Source: Diplonema papillatum
Taxonomy: Eukaryota; Euglenozoa; Diplonemea; Diplonemida; Diplonemidae
Direction: 5' to 3'
Assembly: GCA_030068145.1 (NCBI GenBank)
Contig: JAPJBO010000389.1
Coordinates: 124,001 to 188,000, forward strand
Length of the DNA stretch: 64,000 nucleotides
A model generated the notes under the pieces. That model did no database searches and was not told the DNA's origin. It saw only the letters and a program-made list of their open reading frames with translations. Position 1 is the first letter of the stretch, and each line of letters starts with the position of its first letter. Of this stretch, positions 30,566 to 41,484 are shown piece by piece. Both the position numbers and the translations under genes were made by a program.

Positions 30566-32930
30566 GCACCTCATACACACGCCGCTCTCAAATTTCGAAC
30601 GACGACTCGCGCTTATCCAGGCGGGTGCGCTGATCAGTAGAGTGGCAACTGCCTGACATCCCGACACTTTTCATACACGTGGTCAAAACCATGCCGCGAT
30701 CTAGGACGACGACTCGCGCTTATTCAGGCGGGTGCGCTGATCAGTAGACTAGCTGACATTCAGACACTTTTCATACACGTGGTCAAAACCATGCCGCGAT
30801 CTAGGACGACGACTCGCGCTTATTCAGGCGGGTGCGCTGATCAGTAGACTACCTGACATTCAGACACTTCTCATACACGTGGTCAAAACCATGCCGCGAT
30901 CTAGGACGACGACTCGCGCTTATTCAGGCGGGTGCGCTGATCAGTAGACTAGCTGACATTCAGACACTTCTCATACACGTGGTCAAAACCATGCCGCGAT
31001 CTAGGACGACGACTCGCGCTTATTCAGGCGGGTGCGCTGATCAGTAGACTAGCTGACATTCAGACACTTCTCATACACGTGGTCAAAACCATGCCGCGAT
31101 CTAGGACGACGACTCGCGCTTATTCAGGCGGGTGCGCTGATCAGTAGACTACCTGACATTCAGACACTTCTCATACACGTGGTCAAAACCATGCCGCGAT
31201 CTAGGACGACGACTCGCGCTTATTCAGGCGGGTGCGCTGATCAGTAGACTAGCTGACATTCAGACACTTTTCATACTGATCAGCGCACCCGCCTGAATAA
31301 GCGTGAGTCGTCGTCCTAGATCGCGGCATGGTTTTGACCACGTGTATGAGAAGTGTCTGAATGTCAGGTAGTCTACTGATCAGCGCACCCGCCTGAATAA
31401 GCGCGAGTCGTCGTCCTAGATCGCGGCATGGTTTTGACCACGTGTATGAGAAGTGTCTGAATGTCAGCTAGTCTACTGATCAGCGCACCCGCCTGAATAA
31501 GCGCGAGTCGTCGTCCTAGATCGCGGCATGGTTTTGACCACGTGTATGAGAAGTGTCTGAATGTCAGCTAGTCTACTGATCAGCGCACCCGCCTGAATAA
31601 GCGCGAGTCGTCGTCCTAGATCGCGGCATGGTTTTGACCACGTGTATGAGAAGTGTCTGAATGTCAGCTAGTCTACTGATCAGCGCACCCGCCTGAATAA
31701 GCGCGAGTCGTCGTCCTAGATCGCGGCATGGTTTTGACCACGTGTATGAGAAGTGTCTGAATGTCAGCTAGTCTACTGATCAGCGCACCCGCCTGAATAA
31801 GCGCGAGTCGTCGTCCTAGATCGCGGCATGGTTTTGACCACGTGTATGAGAAGTGTCTGAATGTCAGCTAGTCTACTGATCAGCGCACCCGCCTGAATAA
31901 GCGCGAGTCGTCGTCCTAGATCGCGGCATGGTTTTGACCACGTGTATGAGAAGTGTCTGAATGTCAGCTAGTCTACTGATCAGCGCACCCGCCTGAATAA
32001 GCGCGAGTCGTCGTCCTAGATCGCGGCATGGTTTTGACCACGTGTATGAGAAGTGTCTGAATGTCAGCTAGTCTACTGATCAGCGCACCCGCCTGAATAA
32101 GCGCGAGTCGTCGTCCTAGATCGCGGCATGGTTTTGACCACGTGTATGAGAAGTGTCTGAATGTCAGCTAGTCTACTGATCAGCGCACCCGCCTGAATAA
32201 GCGCGAGTCGTCGTCCTAGATCGCGGCATGGTTTTGACCACGTGTATGAGAAGTGTCTGGATGCCAGCTAGTCTACTGATCAGCGCACCCGCCTGAATAA
32301 GCGCGAGTCGTCGTCCTAGATCGCGGCATGGTTTTGACCACGTGTATAGACTAGCTGGCATCCAGACACTTCTCATACACGTGGTCAAAACCATGCCGCG
32401 ATCCAGGACGACGACTCGCGCTTATTCAGGCGGGTGCGCTGATCAGCAGACTAGCTGACATTCAGACACGTGGTCAAAACCATGCCGCGATCTAGGACGA
32501 CGACTCGCGCTTATTCAGGCGGGTGCGCTGATCAGTAGACTAGCTGGCATCCAGACACTTCTCATACACGTGGTCAAAACCATGCCGCGATCTAGGACGA
32601 CGACTCGCGCTTATTCAGGCGGGTGCGCTGATCAGTAGACTAGCTGACATTCAGACACTTCTCATACACGTGGTCAAACCATGCCGCGATCTAGGACGAC
32701 GACTCGCGTTGATGCAGACTCCAGGCGGGTCTACGAATCAGGAGATTAACAACAACTGCTTCTCATCTAGACACTTCTCATACACACGGTCAAACTCATG
32801 CCGAGATCTAGAACGACGACCCGCGCTGATGCAGACTCTAAGCGGGTCTCCTGCACAACTGCTTGACATCCAGACACTTCTCATGCATGCGGTCAAGCAC
32901 ACCGCAATCTAGAATGAAGACTCGCGCTGA
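30566..32930. repeat. 100-bp satellite array with two orientation switches
   Basis: The unit is 100 bp and contains ATACACGTGGTCAAAACC, ATGCCGCGATCTAGG, GACGACTCGCGCTTATTC, GGCGGGTGCGCTGATCAG and TAGCTGACATTCAGACAC. Units run forward from about 30566 to 31275, inverted from 31276 to 32347 (about 11 units), and forward again from 32348, losing regularity after about 32700. Units in the centre are nearly identical. Each unit holds a CACGTG and a TGATCA palindrome. The arrays on either side of each junction could pair as inverted repeats of several hundred bases. Reading frames across it are artefacts. It starts 58 bp after the sirtuin stop codon. Confidence 0.97.
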
Positions 32931-32999
32931 TGCAGGCTCCAGGCTTGTGTCCAGCGAAGCCGAAGGTACACCTTGTGCCTTGACGCTTTTGCTCGCGAA

Positions 33000-33665
33000 A
33001 GCGCTTGGCCCGCGCGCGAATCTCGTCGCCATTGAAAATGACGGCTTCGGTCGGCTGCCAAAACCGTCGTTACACGCATCGCTCGCAGACGACGCGGACA
33101 AATGTAACGGACGTGCTTGCTGAATGGACTGACTGGGAGCACAGCGCTCTTCTCGCCCATGGCCGCTTCAGCGCTGAGGGACGGGAGCTGTTGGAGTGGT
33201 ATTGGTGGGCGACTTTTGGCAGCCGCTGGCCGAAGCTGCCGCACGGGGTCAGCCTGCGAACGTCGCGCTGAGCGAGCGGGGCTGGGGGTGGCGGCCCGGG
33301 TGCCGTCGCTCACCGTGTTTGTGGACGCAAGTCTCGAGGGATGGGGCGGCGTGCTGGTTGACGTCGCCACCAACGCGATCGAAGTTCTGGGCTCGCGGTG
33401 GTCCAGAGGAGAGAAGGGCCTTCACATCAACGAGCTGGAGGCCCTTGCATTTGAACTTTGTGTGTCGGCAGTGCCTGACAAGTACGCGGGCGGCACGGTC
33501 ACCGTCGTGGTTGACAACACGACGGTGCCGGGTGCTCACTTGCCGTGTGCTATACAGTTAGAAGCAACTAGAGCAAACCCGAAATTCTCATTGGTTGGTT
33601 TTGCACGGTTGGCAAAGTTGAAAGCGAAGGCACGCAAGAAATATCTTAGACAAGCGGCTTTTTGA
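33000..33665 (+). pseudogene. Broken RNase H-like remnant, DIRS/Ngaro retrotransposon type
   Basis: The frame ending at 33665 contains LTVFVDASLEGWGGVLVDVA, SRWSRGEKGLHINELEALAF and VTVVVDNTTV. This order (DASxxGWG, xWS, HINxLE, DNTT) is characteristic of the RNase H of tyrosine-recombinase retrotransposons. The upstream part (LLAHGRFSAEGRELLEWYWW) lies in another frame, so at least one frameshift is present. No reverse transcriptase core or recombinase is seen. The 3' part (FARLAKLKAKARKKYLRQAAF) is not typical. It is a dead fragment next to the 100-bp satellite. Confidence 0.6.
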
Positions 33666-34600
33666 AACACACCGCAAATATTCAACACGATGCCTCGCTT
33701 TCCTGTTCATTCTGTTTCACTTCTAGGCTTGAGCGAGGTCCTACATGAACAATGAGCTTCCTTTGGGCGGAGCTAGGTGCTAAACGACAGCCGGCATCCG
33801 TGGACGCTCGTGCAGAGGACATGAATAATGAAGGTGACAATCTCGAGCTGGTGATGCCCAGCATCACTGAAATGCTTCTCAATAGAACTGCGCTCAGCGC
33901 TTCGAATTCTTGTTTCCAGCCCCGGCTTTGTCTCGCCGTCGATGCTGACTGCCAGTAGGGGTGCAAGTGGAGCAAGAGGGGCTTCGAAAGCAAAACTGTG
34001 ATGCGGCGACAACTGCGTTAAGATTGGGAAAAGGTATCGGCGTGCTGATGTTGTCCAAGCCGGTTAAAGACCGGTTGTGAACAGACGAAAACCGGCAACT
34101 TCCAGGCGCCAGCATGAGACGATGACAAACTTCACGAAAACGACAATCGACAGGCAATGCACGAAGAAAAGCGCGACGGCCTTGCTGAGCCTTGTTCTTT
34201 TTGCAAGAGACGCCATTTTTAGAAGAGTGCGTGACGTGAAGAATGTCAGACCCAAAGATGACTTGTGGCTACATAGCTGTGCACCCAGCTGAGTAAGGAG
34301 TACTTCAATCCTGTTTCCGAGCCGTGGATGCACTGTGCTCAGCCTATGCTTGTGTCAACAACACGGGTTTCCCACCTGCCGGCCTCGTTCAAGCCATGGA
34401 CAAACCTACGCAGTTCTTGTCGTTTGTTATTATTAGTATCCACAAAAAGTTCAACACACTTCGAGTCCAAACAGTTTTCCAGTCCAAGTGTTTTCCAGTC
34501 TGATGGTCTTCTTAACACGGCACACAACGACGAACAACACTCCTACAGCTGGGAGGGGAGGCGCGCGTGGGAGGAAGGGGCGTGGAACCGGCAAAGTTGC
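33666..34600. other. Intergenic, no gene seen; probable 5' region of the gene at 34601
   Basis: A 68-codon frame at 33752-33958 has acceptable composition but no start context or domain I can support. Nothing else stands out. Confidence 0.45.
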
Positions 34601-37600
34601 ATGCGTGGATACTCAGGAGTCGTCCTATGGGTGTCGCTGTGTTTGGGTGGCCCGGCGGAGGGGCAGGTGGTGCTCGACTTGAAGAGCGATGCCGTGTCAA
34701 GCCTCGGGTCCGTGGCCCAGTGGAAGGAGGAGCTCTCGAAGCAGCTTTTGGTGCACGGCGCCCTCATCACGACCTCGCAGACAGAACTCGCGGCCAACCA
34801 GATCCGCGTAGTCTTCAACGCTGGCGACTGTGAACTGAGCCCCTGCGGCTCCGGCCAAACGTGCATTGATGCCGATGGTATCGCCAACAAAGCATACACG
34901 TGCAACTGCGACGCCCCGACCACAGGTAGCCAACCCCCCCCTACGGCCCGTAAGTTGGATGGAACAGCCGTTTCTTTTACTTTTTCCGGGCGAGGAAACA
35001 CACGCGGAAACGTTTCCTTGCAAGGGCACACGGGTAGGTTCCTTGTGCTTCGCGGCTGTACTACAAGGACCTTCTGATCTTGCTCATTTGCCAGTTCTCC
35101 ACCTGTAACCATGTCCAGGATTTGGAGGGTAGCGGGTTTGAGTCTTGATACGTTTTACGCTTCAACGGGCGAGTTGGAAGGCTGGAGCCAAAAAACACAC
35201 TGATCGAAGGAATGTACTTGGTGTCGGTCACCCGCACTCACATAGCCCTTACCTGCTCTAAGAGAACCCATTTAACAACGGTCACAGGGACCCAAACTAA
35301 ACCCCCGGAATCTCAAAGCGAACTTTAACTCTGATAACAGGCGAGGCGGCGAGTACGCCAGCAACGTGCACGGACGGTGTTGGCGACTGCGCGAAGAAAC
35401 CGTGCGGTGACTTGCAGGACTGCACCGACAGCAACAGCGTTCCGGACAGCAAGTTCACGTGCAAGTGCTGGTGGGAGACGACGGCCCCCGCCTTCGGCGG
35501 GACCAACACCGCGGCCGGCTGCAACACCCGCGACCGGCACGAGAACGATCGACTGTCCACCGGTGCGCTAGCCGGCGCGTTGTTGCTGGCAGCTGCCTGC
35601 TGCCCGTACGCCTGCGACTCCTCCCGGGTGCTGGAGTCCAGTTTTTGCACCAGCCTGGGGGTCACAGGAGTGGCAGCCGGCACCTCGTGTCCCCAGTTCG
35701 ACACACAGTCCCTTTGCAGCTTCGCTCCGGAGTGCTCGTGGGATTCGGACGAGTGCTCCGACGGTGACGACGACGACATGCCCGTGTGGCTGGTCGCCGT
35801 CATCGCTGGCGGCGGCGCGTGCGTCCTCATGCTTCTGTTCTTCGTCGTCTACTACTGCTGCTGCGCTTCGGACCCTGCTGCAGACCCGACGGCGCCGGAT
35901 GACGGCTCCGACTCCGAAGACAACGAAAAAGCCGAGCCTCTCCTCGTCGTCCCTGCGCAGGAGAAAAGCGCCCGCAAAGAAGACCCGCCCAAAACTGACA
36001 ACGACGCCGAAAGCAGGTCTCTTTTTTTACGTCTTCCCTTCTCTTTTTCGAATAAGCACCTGCTTTGTGTCCGCCGGGTATAAAATCACCGTCCTTTGTG
36101 ATTTGCGGGGAGTGTAACAACCTGCATGCTGATGTGCACCACACTAAGCCAGCCTTTCGCTATGTGACTCCGGAAGGGTCACTCTTGCAATCGCCGCCGG
36201 TGGCTAGTGACAAGGTTCGTAACCAGCATCGGATTAATCCTTTCTAGCGGCGCGCTGAGAAGCAACTGTCGTAGAGTGCCGAGCTGAGTCAGCGGGAGAG
36301 CGTGATCTGTGTCGGTCGCAGACCGAGAGCCAATGCCGAGCAACAACAGAATCAGAATCAGAATCAGTATTGGAATCAGAATCAGTACTGGTATCAGAAT
36401 CGACTGGAATCAGAATCAGTTCTGGTATCAGAATCGACTAGAATCGGAATCAGTACTGGTATCAGAATCGACTAGAATCAGAATCAGTACTGGTATCAGA
36501 ATCGACTAGAATCAGAATCAGTACTGGTATCAGAATCGACTAGAATCAGAATCAGTACTGGTATCAGAATCGACTGGAATCAGAATCAGTACTGGTATCA
36601 GAATCGACTAGAATCAGAATCAGTTCTGGTATCAGAATCGACTGGAATCAGAATCAGTACTGGTATCAGAATCGACTAGAATCAGAATCAGTACTGGTAT
36701 CAGGATCGACTAGCATCAGAATCAGTTCTGGTATCAGAATCAACTGGAATCAGAATCAGTTCTGGTATCAGAATCGACTGGAATCAGAATCAGTACTGGT
36801 ATCAGAATCGACTGGAATCAGTATTAGAAGAATAATCCCCGCTTCCTCTTTTCCAGCGGCGCCGAGAAGCAGCTGTCGTAAAGTGCCGAGCTGAGTCAGC
36901 GCGACCCGTGTCGGTCGCAGACCGAGAGGCTATGCCAAGCATCAAAACCAGAACCAGAACCAGATTCAGTATTAGAATCAGAATCATAGCCAACGTCGAA
37001 TGTGCACGTCCAGTTTGTCGTGCCAGTTCGGTCCTTTTTGGTTTGCAACTAGTAGCCTCCCTCGGGATCGACGGAACCACAAAACAGCGACGAGACCGAG
37101 ACGATCCGACCGCAACTCTCAGTCGTGAAGGCGCCGTCTTCGTCGCCGACGCACTCCCGCAAAGCATCGTTCGCGTCGAAGGCAGACGAGGCGGACGATG
37201 CCTCGCGGCAGCCGACAGCAAAACCCGCCGAAAAGAGCGACACGGGGAAGGTATCGGCCCCCCCTTCCGAGCTGCCGGCCATCCGCCGAAAACTCAGCTC
37301 CGCGGGTCAGTCGGCGGGGCAGTCGGAAAGAGGGTTGAACGCAGGCGTCGGCCCGGTCGAAATTGTCCGGCGAAATACTACAGGTACTGGGAGGGAGGGG
37401 CGTGTTGGGGGGGTGTTGTTCCGGAAGGCAAACCATTATTTCGCTAAAAGTGCAAACCCTCAGGAGGGGCTCTTCAGGGGCAGTACATCAGTACTGGTGT
37501 GTCTCAGCAAGGCTGGTTCATCAGGTTCTGCGTGGTGGCTACAGGTAAAGGGAGGAGAGGGAATGCTGCGTGTTTTTTAGAGTGCAACAAATGAGTTGTT

Positions 37601-39693
37601 AACTAGAAAGAGAACGTTGGCGTGTTTGGAAGGAGATTAGCCGATCCTGTCCACTCACGAACGGGTAAGTCCTCGAGGGCAAACCATTCTTCTTGAAGAT
37701 ACGCGAGGAATGCAACTATCACCCCATGCCCACTGTGCTCTGCGTTTAGTTACGAACACCGTTACATCGCTCTCAGAGCTTGCGCTGATGGTCTGCCTGA
37801 TCCGTGGCTAAGGACCGAATCACGTGCAGTTTGGACAGGCGTTACACACACCGTTTCAAGCACATTCTTGCCCAAACATGCGCCTGCATCTTCTGACATT
37901 GTTGAAATGTCCAATCCCTTGGGCCTGTGTCCCATGTGCATCTCGGGGGGTGTTTAAGATGAGATCACATTCCTCCCGAGCTTCTGAGGTTGGGCTCAAC
38001 CCTCAGAATTGCTCTCAAACTAGAGCGCACACGCGCTAATCCTCCCGCATGGAAACCGACACATCACACAGGGCAGCTGACAATCACCCTCGTCAACAAA
38101 GATAGTACGGCGCGCAGGGCACCTCAAGGTGACTTGCCCAAGGCCATTCCGTTGGATAAAAGAGCCACGAGCGGCCTTGCGTCAACGGGGTTAATTTCAG
38201 TACAGGAGCTCGGGTCGATGGACGACACCTTTGCCGGGGGGCTGGCGAACGGGACCCGAAAGGGTGAATCGGCGACCGAGGCCCCGGATCGAACCAGGGC
38301 AGGCAACGCCGGGGACGCGGGAGCCGAAGGTGATCCGCACAACAACACCACCACCAGCAAAAATGGGGCAGCGGACGTGCTGCTTGGGTCGCACGCGTCG
38401 TTGGCGTCGAGAAAAGTGTCTCGGCTGCTAGCGCCGCTACCCGCAGTGCCGAAGAAGCATGAAGGCTTGTCTTCCAGTCATCTGGACTCCTCGCAGCAGC
38501 TGAAACAGGAAGTCACCGCCTCGCGCAATCCGAGTTCTGTGCAAGCAAAGCCCCAACTCAGTGCACTGCGCAACCCCAGTTATTCACAGACAAAGCAACA
38601 TGCTGGCGCCTTGAGTAATCCAAACTCTTTTCAGGCAAAACAACATGCTAGCGCATTGCGCAATCCTGCCTCTGCTCAGCAACTGAAACAACCCGGTGCA
38701 TTGAGCAACCCGAATTCCCTGCAGCCTAAACAACAAGCCAGTGCATTGAGCAATCCAGGCTCTCTGCAGCGAACCCTGCAAGAAGAAGCAAGACCGGTGA
38801 GCAAGTCAGCCTCCATGCAAGGAAGGGAAGAGGGGAGCCCATTGAGCAATCCAGGTTCTTTGCGGCACAAAGAGCCTGCATCTCACACAGGAACACCGTT
38901 GCCCAGCCCGGTGGCCAAGCGGAAAAACAGCGTTGCTGACGACGTGCACGGTGAGCAAGAGGTAGACCACCAGGTCCACCACCTGCACCAACCCATGTCG
39001 TCGCCTATTCCGTCTGTAGATGCGCCTGTGCCTGAAGAAGATATTGCACGTCTGAAAGAGCGCATCAGAAGCCAGCGCGACTTTAGAGAGCAATCTTCTC
39101 GTCAACTACTGCACCAGCACCAGCCTCAAGGAGCCATCTTCTATCAAGACCCCGGCACCAGTCTCCCGCAAGCTCAATTGCACCCGGCGCAATTCGCATC
39201 GAACAATGCGGTGTTCAACCACGGGAGAGACACGGTTCCGACCCCGCCAGGGCACCCGGAAGATCAGGACAGCTCGCACGACGAAAAGACCATGCCCACT
39301 GCCGCATCAGAAGGGCACGACAGCTCGAATCCCGCCCGTCATCCCGTCCATCCTGTCAATCCTGTCCACCCTGTCCACCCTGTCCACCCTGTCCACCCTG
39401 TCCACCCTGTCCACCCTGTCCACCCTGTCCCACACACGTCTTCCAACCCCGCCGCCGAAGCGCGACCCGAGTCTATGTCGCAAGAAATCTTTCGCCGCCG
39501 GACGGAGGCTTCGCTGACGTCGACGCAGACGCTGAGCCGGTACCACGTGCCCGCCGCCGCGAAGGAAGCGCCCCTCGAGTTCGACCGGACGTGGTCCCCT
39601 CCGCGCCTGCACCCTCCGTCCGCAAACCGGCTGCCCAGCGGCGAGCTCGCCGCGACTCGCAACCCGCTGAACGAGCCGACCGTCAGTATCTGA
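34601..39693 (+). CDS. Type I membrane protein with EGF-like ectodomain and long repetitive tail, four exons
   Basis: Inferred exons: 34601-34925, 35341-36016, 37088-37383, 38072-39693. Donors read ACAG/GTAGCC, GCAG/GTCTCT and ACAG/GTACTG; acceptors AACAG, AACAG and CACAG. Phases 1, 2 and 1 match on both sides of each intron and the joined length is 2919 nt (972 residues). A signal peptide is followed by two EGF-like modules (~76-108, with CELSPCGSGQTC and YTCNC; ~119-150, with CAKKPCGDLQDC and FTCKC), further Cys-rich sequence, and a TM helix at ~255-281 (MPVWLVAVIAGGGACVLMLL). The cytoplasmic tail is long and Ser/Pro/Gln-rich, with ALSNPxSLQ-type repeats (~596-696) and a HPVHPV run (~857-885). 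This suggests a surface receptor or adhesion protein. Which exons are used in vivo is unproven; the tail exons could in principle be a separate gene. Confidence 0.65.
36249..36960 (+). repeat. 34-bp tandem array between ~90-bp direct repeats, within intron 2
   Basis: About 14 units of a 34-bp repeat (CTAGAATCAGAATCAG, TACTGGTATCAGAATCGA) span roughly 36345-36830, with T/A and G/A variants. The flanks at about 36249-36340 and 36853-36945 are diverged direct repeats of each other: GAGAAGCAACTGTCGTAGAG, GTGCCGAGCTGAGTCAGCG, GTGTCGGTCGCAGACCGAGA. TCGGTCGCAGACCGA is itself a hairpin. The array lies in the inferred intron 36017-37087. Confidence 0.9.
37725..37880 (+). repeat. Diverged copy of the repeat at 42809/43310, within intron 3
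   Basis: Shares GATGGTC-GCCT, TCCGTGGCTAAGGACCGAA, CCGTTTCAAGCACATTCTTG and, upstream, CCCATGCCCACTGTGCTCTGCG with sequence around 43040-43441. It lies inside the inferred intron 37384-38071. Confidence 0.5.
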
Positions 39694-41484
39694 ACACCAC
39701 CGATGCACTCCCCCCGTGGCCTTTGGGGTCCGTTCCCCATACCGTTCGCTAAGGTTAAGAGTGCCAAATAAATATGAAGTGCAAGACACGACCAAACAGG
39801 AGATACATCGGTGCGCGAGCAACCTCCGTTCTCCCGGACCATTGTCTACACATTGCAGTTGCTTACTAGGTTGGGTAGCACACCAAGCCAACCGCTAAAC
39901 ACGCACCACAAAACGAAAGAGAGTGGCGGAGCTCGGCTACTGTGTCAAAAGGTCCATGAGTATGAAGAGTTAGGGACAGGCTAGCCTGACGCTTCGTCTA
40001 TGGGCATTCGAAAGCTGACTGATGCGTGCGCTGGGGGAGGCATCGGTTGATTGAAGAGGGCTGCGGTTAGAGTGCTTCTGTGTCCCACGATGAGAATGAA
40101 TCTGCATCTCGTCGACATCAACGTGTGGATGCCTGAAGCGCGGCGGCGCTCTTGATTATGTTCGCCACCCCCAAGACTATTTCCCAGGACTTCGGTTAAG
40201 CCGAGGAAATTGTCGCCGACTAGAGCAAAGAGCGCCCCTCATTCATTCTTAATCAAGCATACGAAGCTTTGAAGATGATTGCAAAACGTTGGACCCTTTT
40301 CGTGCGCGCGAAGACGAAACGAAAACTCTACACCCTCTGTTTTCTATTCGGTACGTGCATTTTTCCTGACAAAAGGTTCAGGAAATCAACTTCCCCGGGG
40401 ACTTGTCTCCGAAGGGACCCTGCCCCTTTCTTAACATACAGGTGGAAAGAAGCCTTTTCATCGTTCACTTGCGTCCTGTATCTAAACAAGAAACAGTCAG
40501 GCCATGTGCTCATCTGAATACAAGCGAACGGAAAGGAACGAAGAACAGTAGTATTGTGACCTAGAGACCTTGATGATGAACCTCCTTCCACTTTCTTTTT
40601 CATCGGCGGAAAAATGCCTTGAGAACAAACAATAAAACAAGTCGACGGACATCAGAGCGACGAAAACTGTCGGGGCTTTCCTTTAGGTCTGCTGGCCTGC
40701 AGTGGTAGGTGCGTGACCATATCCTACCAGATTCTGAAGTATTACACTTGGTTGGTTTCATGTAAAACCTATCTGCGCAATGCGGCATTTAGTGCCTTGT
40801 GGTTCCGAGTTAGTCGTGCCTCGCTGCTCCGTCCGCTAACTCGGAGTAAGCTGACGATCTACCAGGCTGATCTGCTAACAACGTGACGTCGACACATTGT
40901 GTGCACGCGTAGATTCACCTGTTTAGCAAGTTACAACACGGCTCCTCACAAGCCGATTGCAGGCTACTGGTGCTCCGCCTGTACTCCCGGCAAAATGGGT
41001 AAAGTAGCCCAGCTGCTGCCCGTCTGTTTCTCCACCGAAGAGACAAACGAAAGTACGAAGCCTGGCATTTTTTGTGATCTTAGACAGAAGGCAGAAATAA
41101 ACCATGAACTAACCGGAACGCGCGAAGAGTTGTAAACCAAGAGAATGCCATTTCCTTCCATTTGTGTCATGCTTTGTTCCTCCCAGTCTGGCCTGCATCC
41201 TGCAAGTGGTATTGTGCGTCAAGCGAGGTAGTTCAGACTCGTCTTGTCATCCAGCGAAATGCAATGCTGTTGTGCTGTTGACAGCAACCCCCTCGAGTTT
41301 AGCCAATGCATGCAATGCCGTCAGTGGTCGTCCCCTATCGCCATTGCCTGTCACATCAAACCCCTTGCAGTTATAATCACAGCAGTAGCGTGCTACCACA
41401 CATGAGAGATTCGTCACCGGGCAACACAAATTCAACGAACGACAGCACACATTGTACGGGAAACGCAAATAGAAGGCAAGGTCC
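39694..41484. other. Intergenic, no gene seen
   Basis: An AATAAA motif at about 39768 may be a polyadenylation signal for the upstream gene. A partial family A match lies near 40445-40510 (TTCACTTGCGTCCTG, CAGTCAGGCCATGTGCT). No other structure seen. Confidence 0.5.

Noticed and set aside
32173-32912. Small frames in the 100-bp satellite
   Set aside because: They follow the repeat period and its inversions, so they are repeat artefacts.
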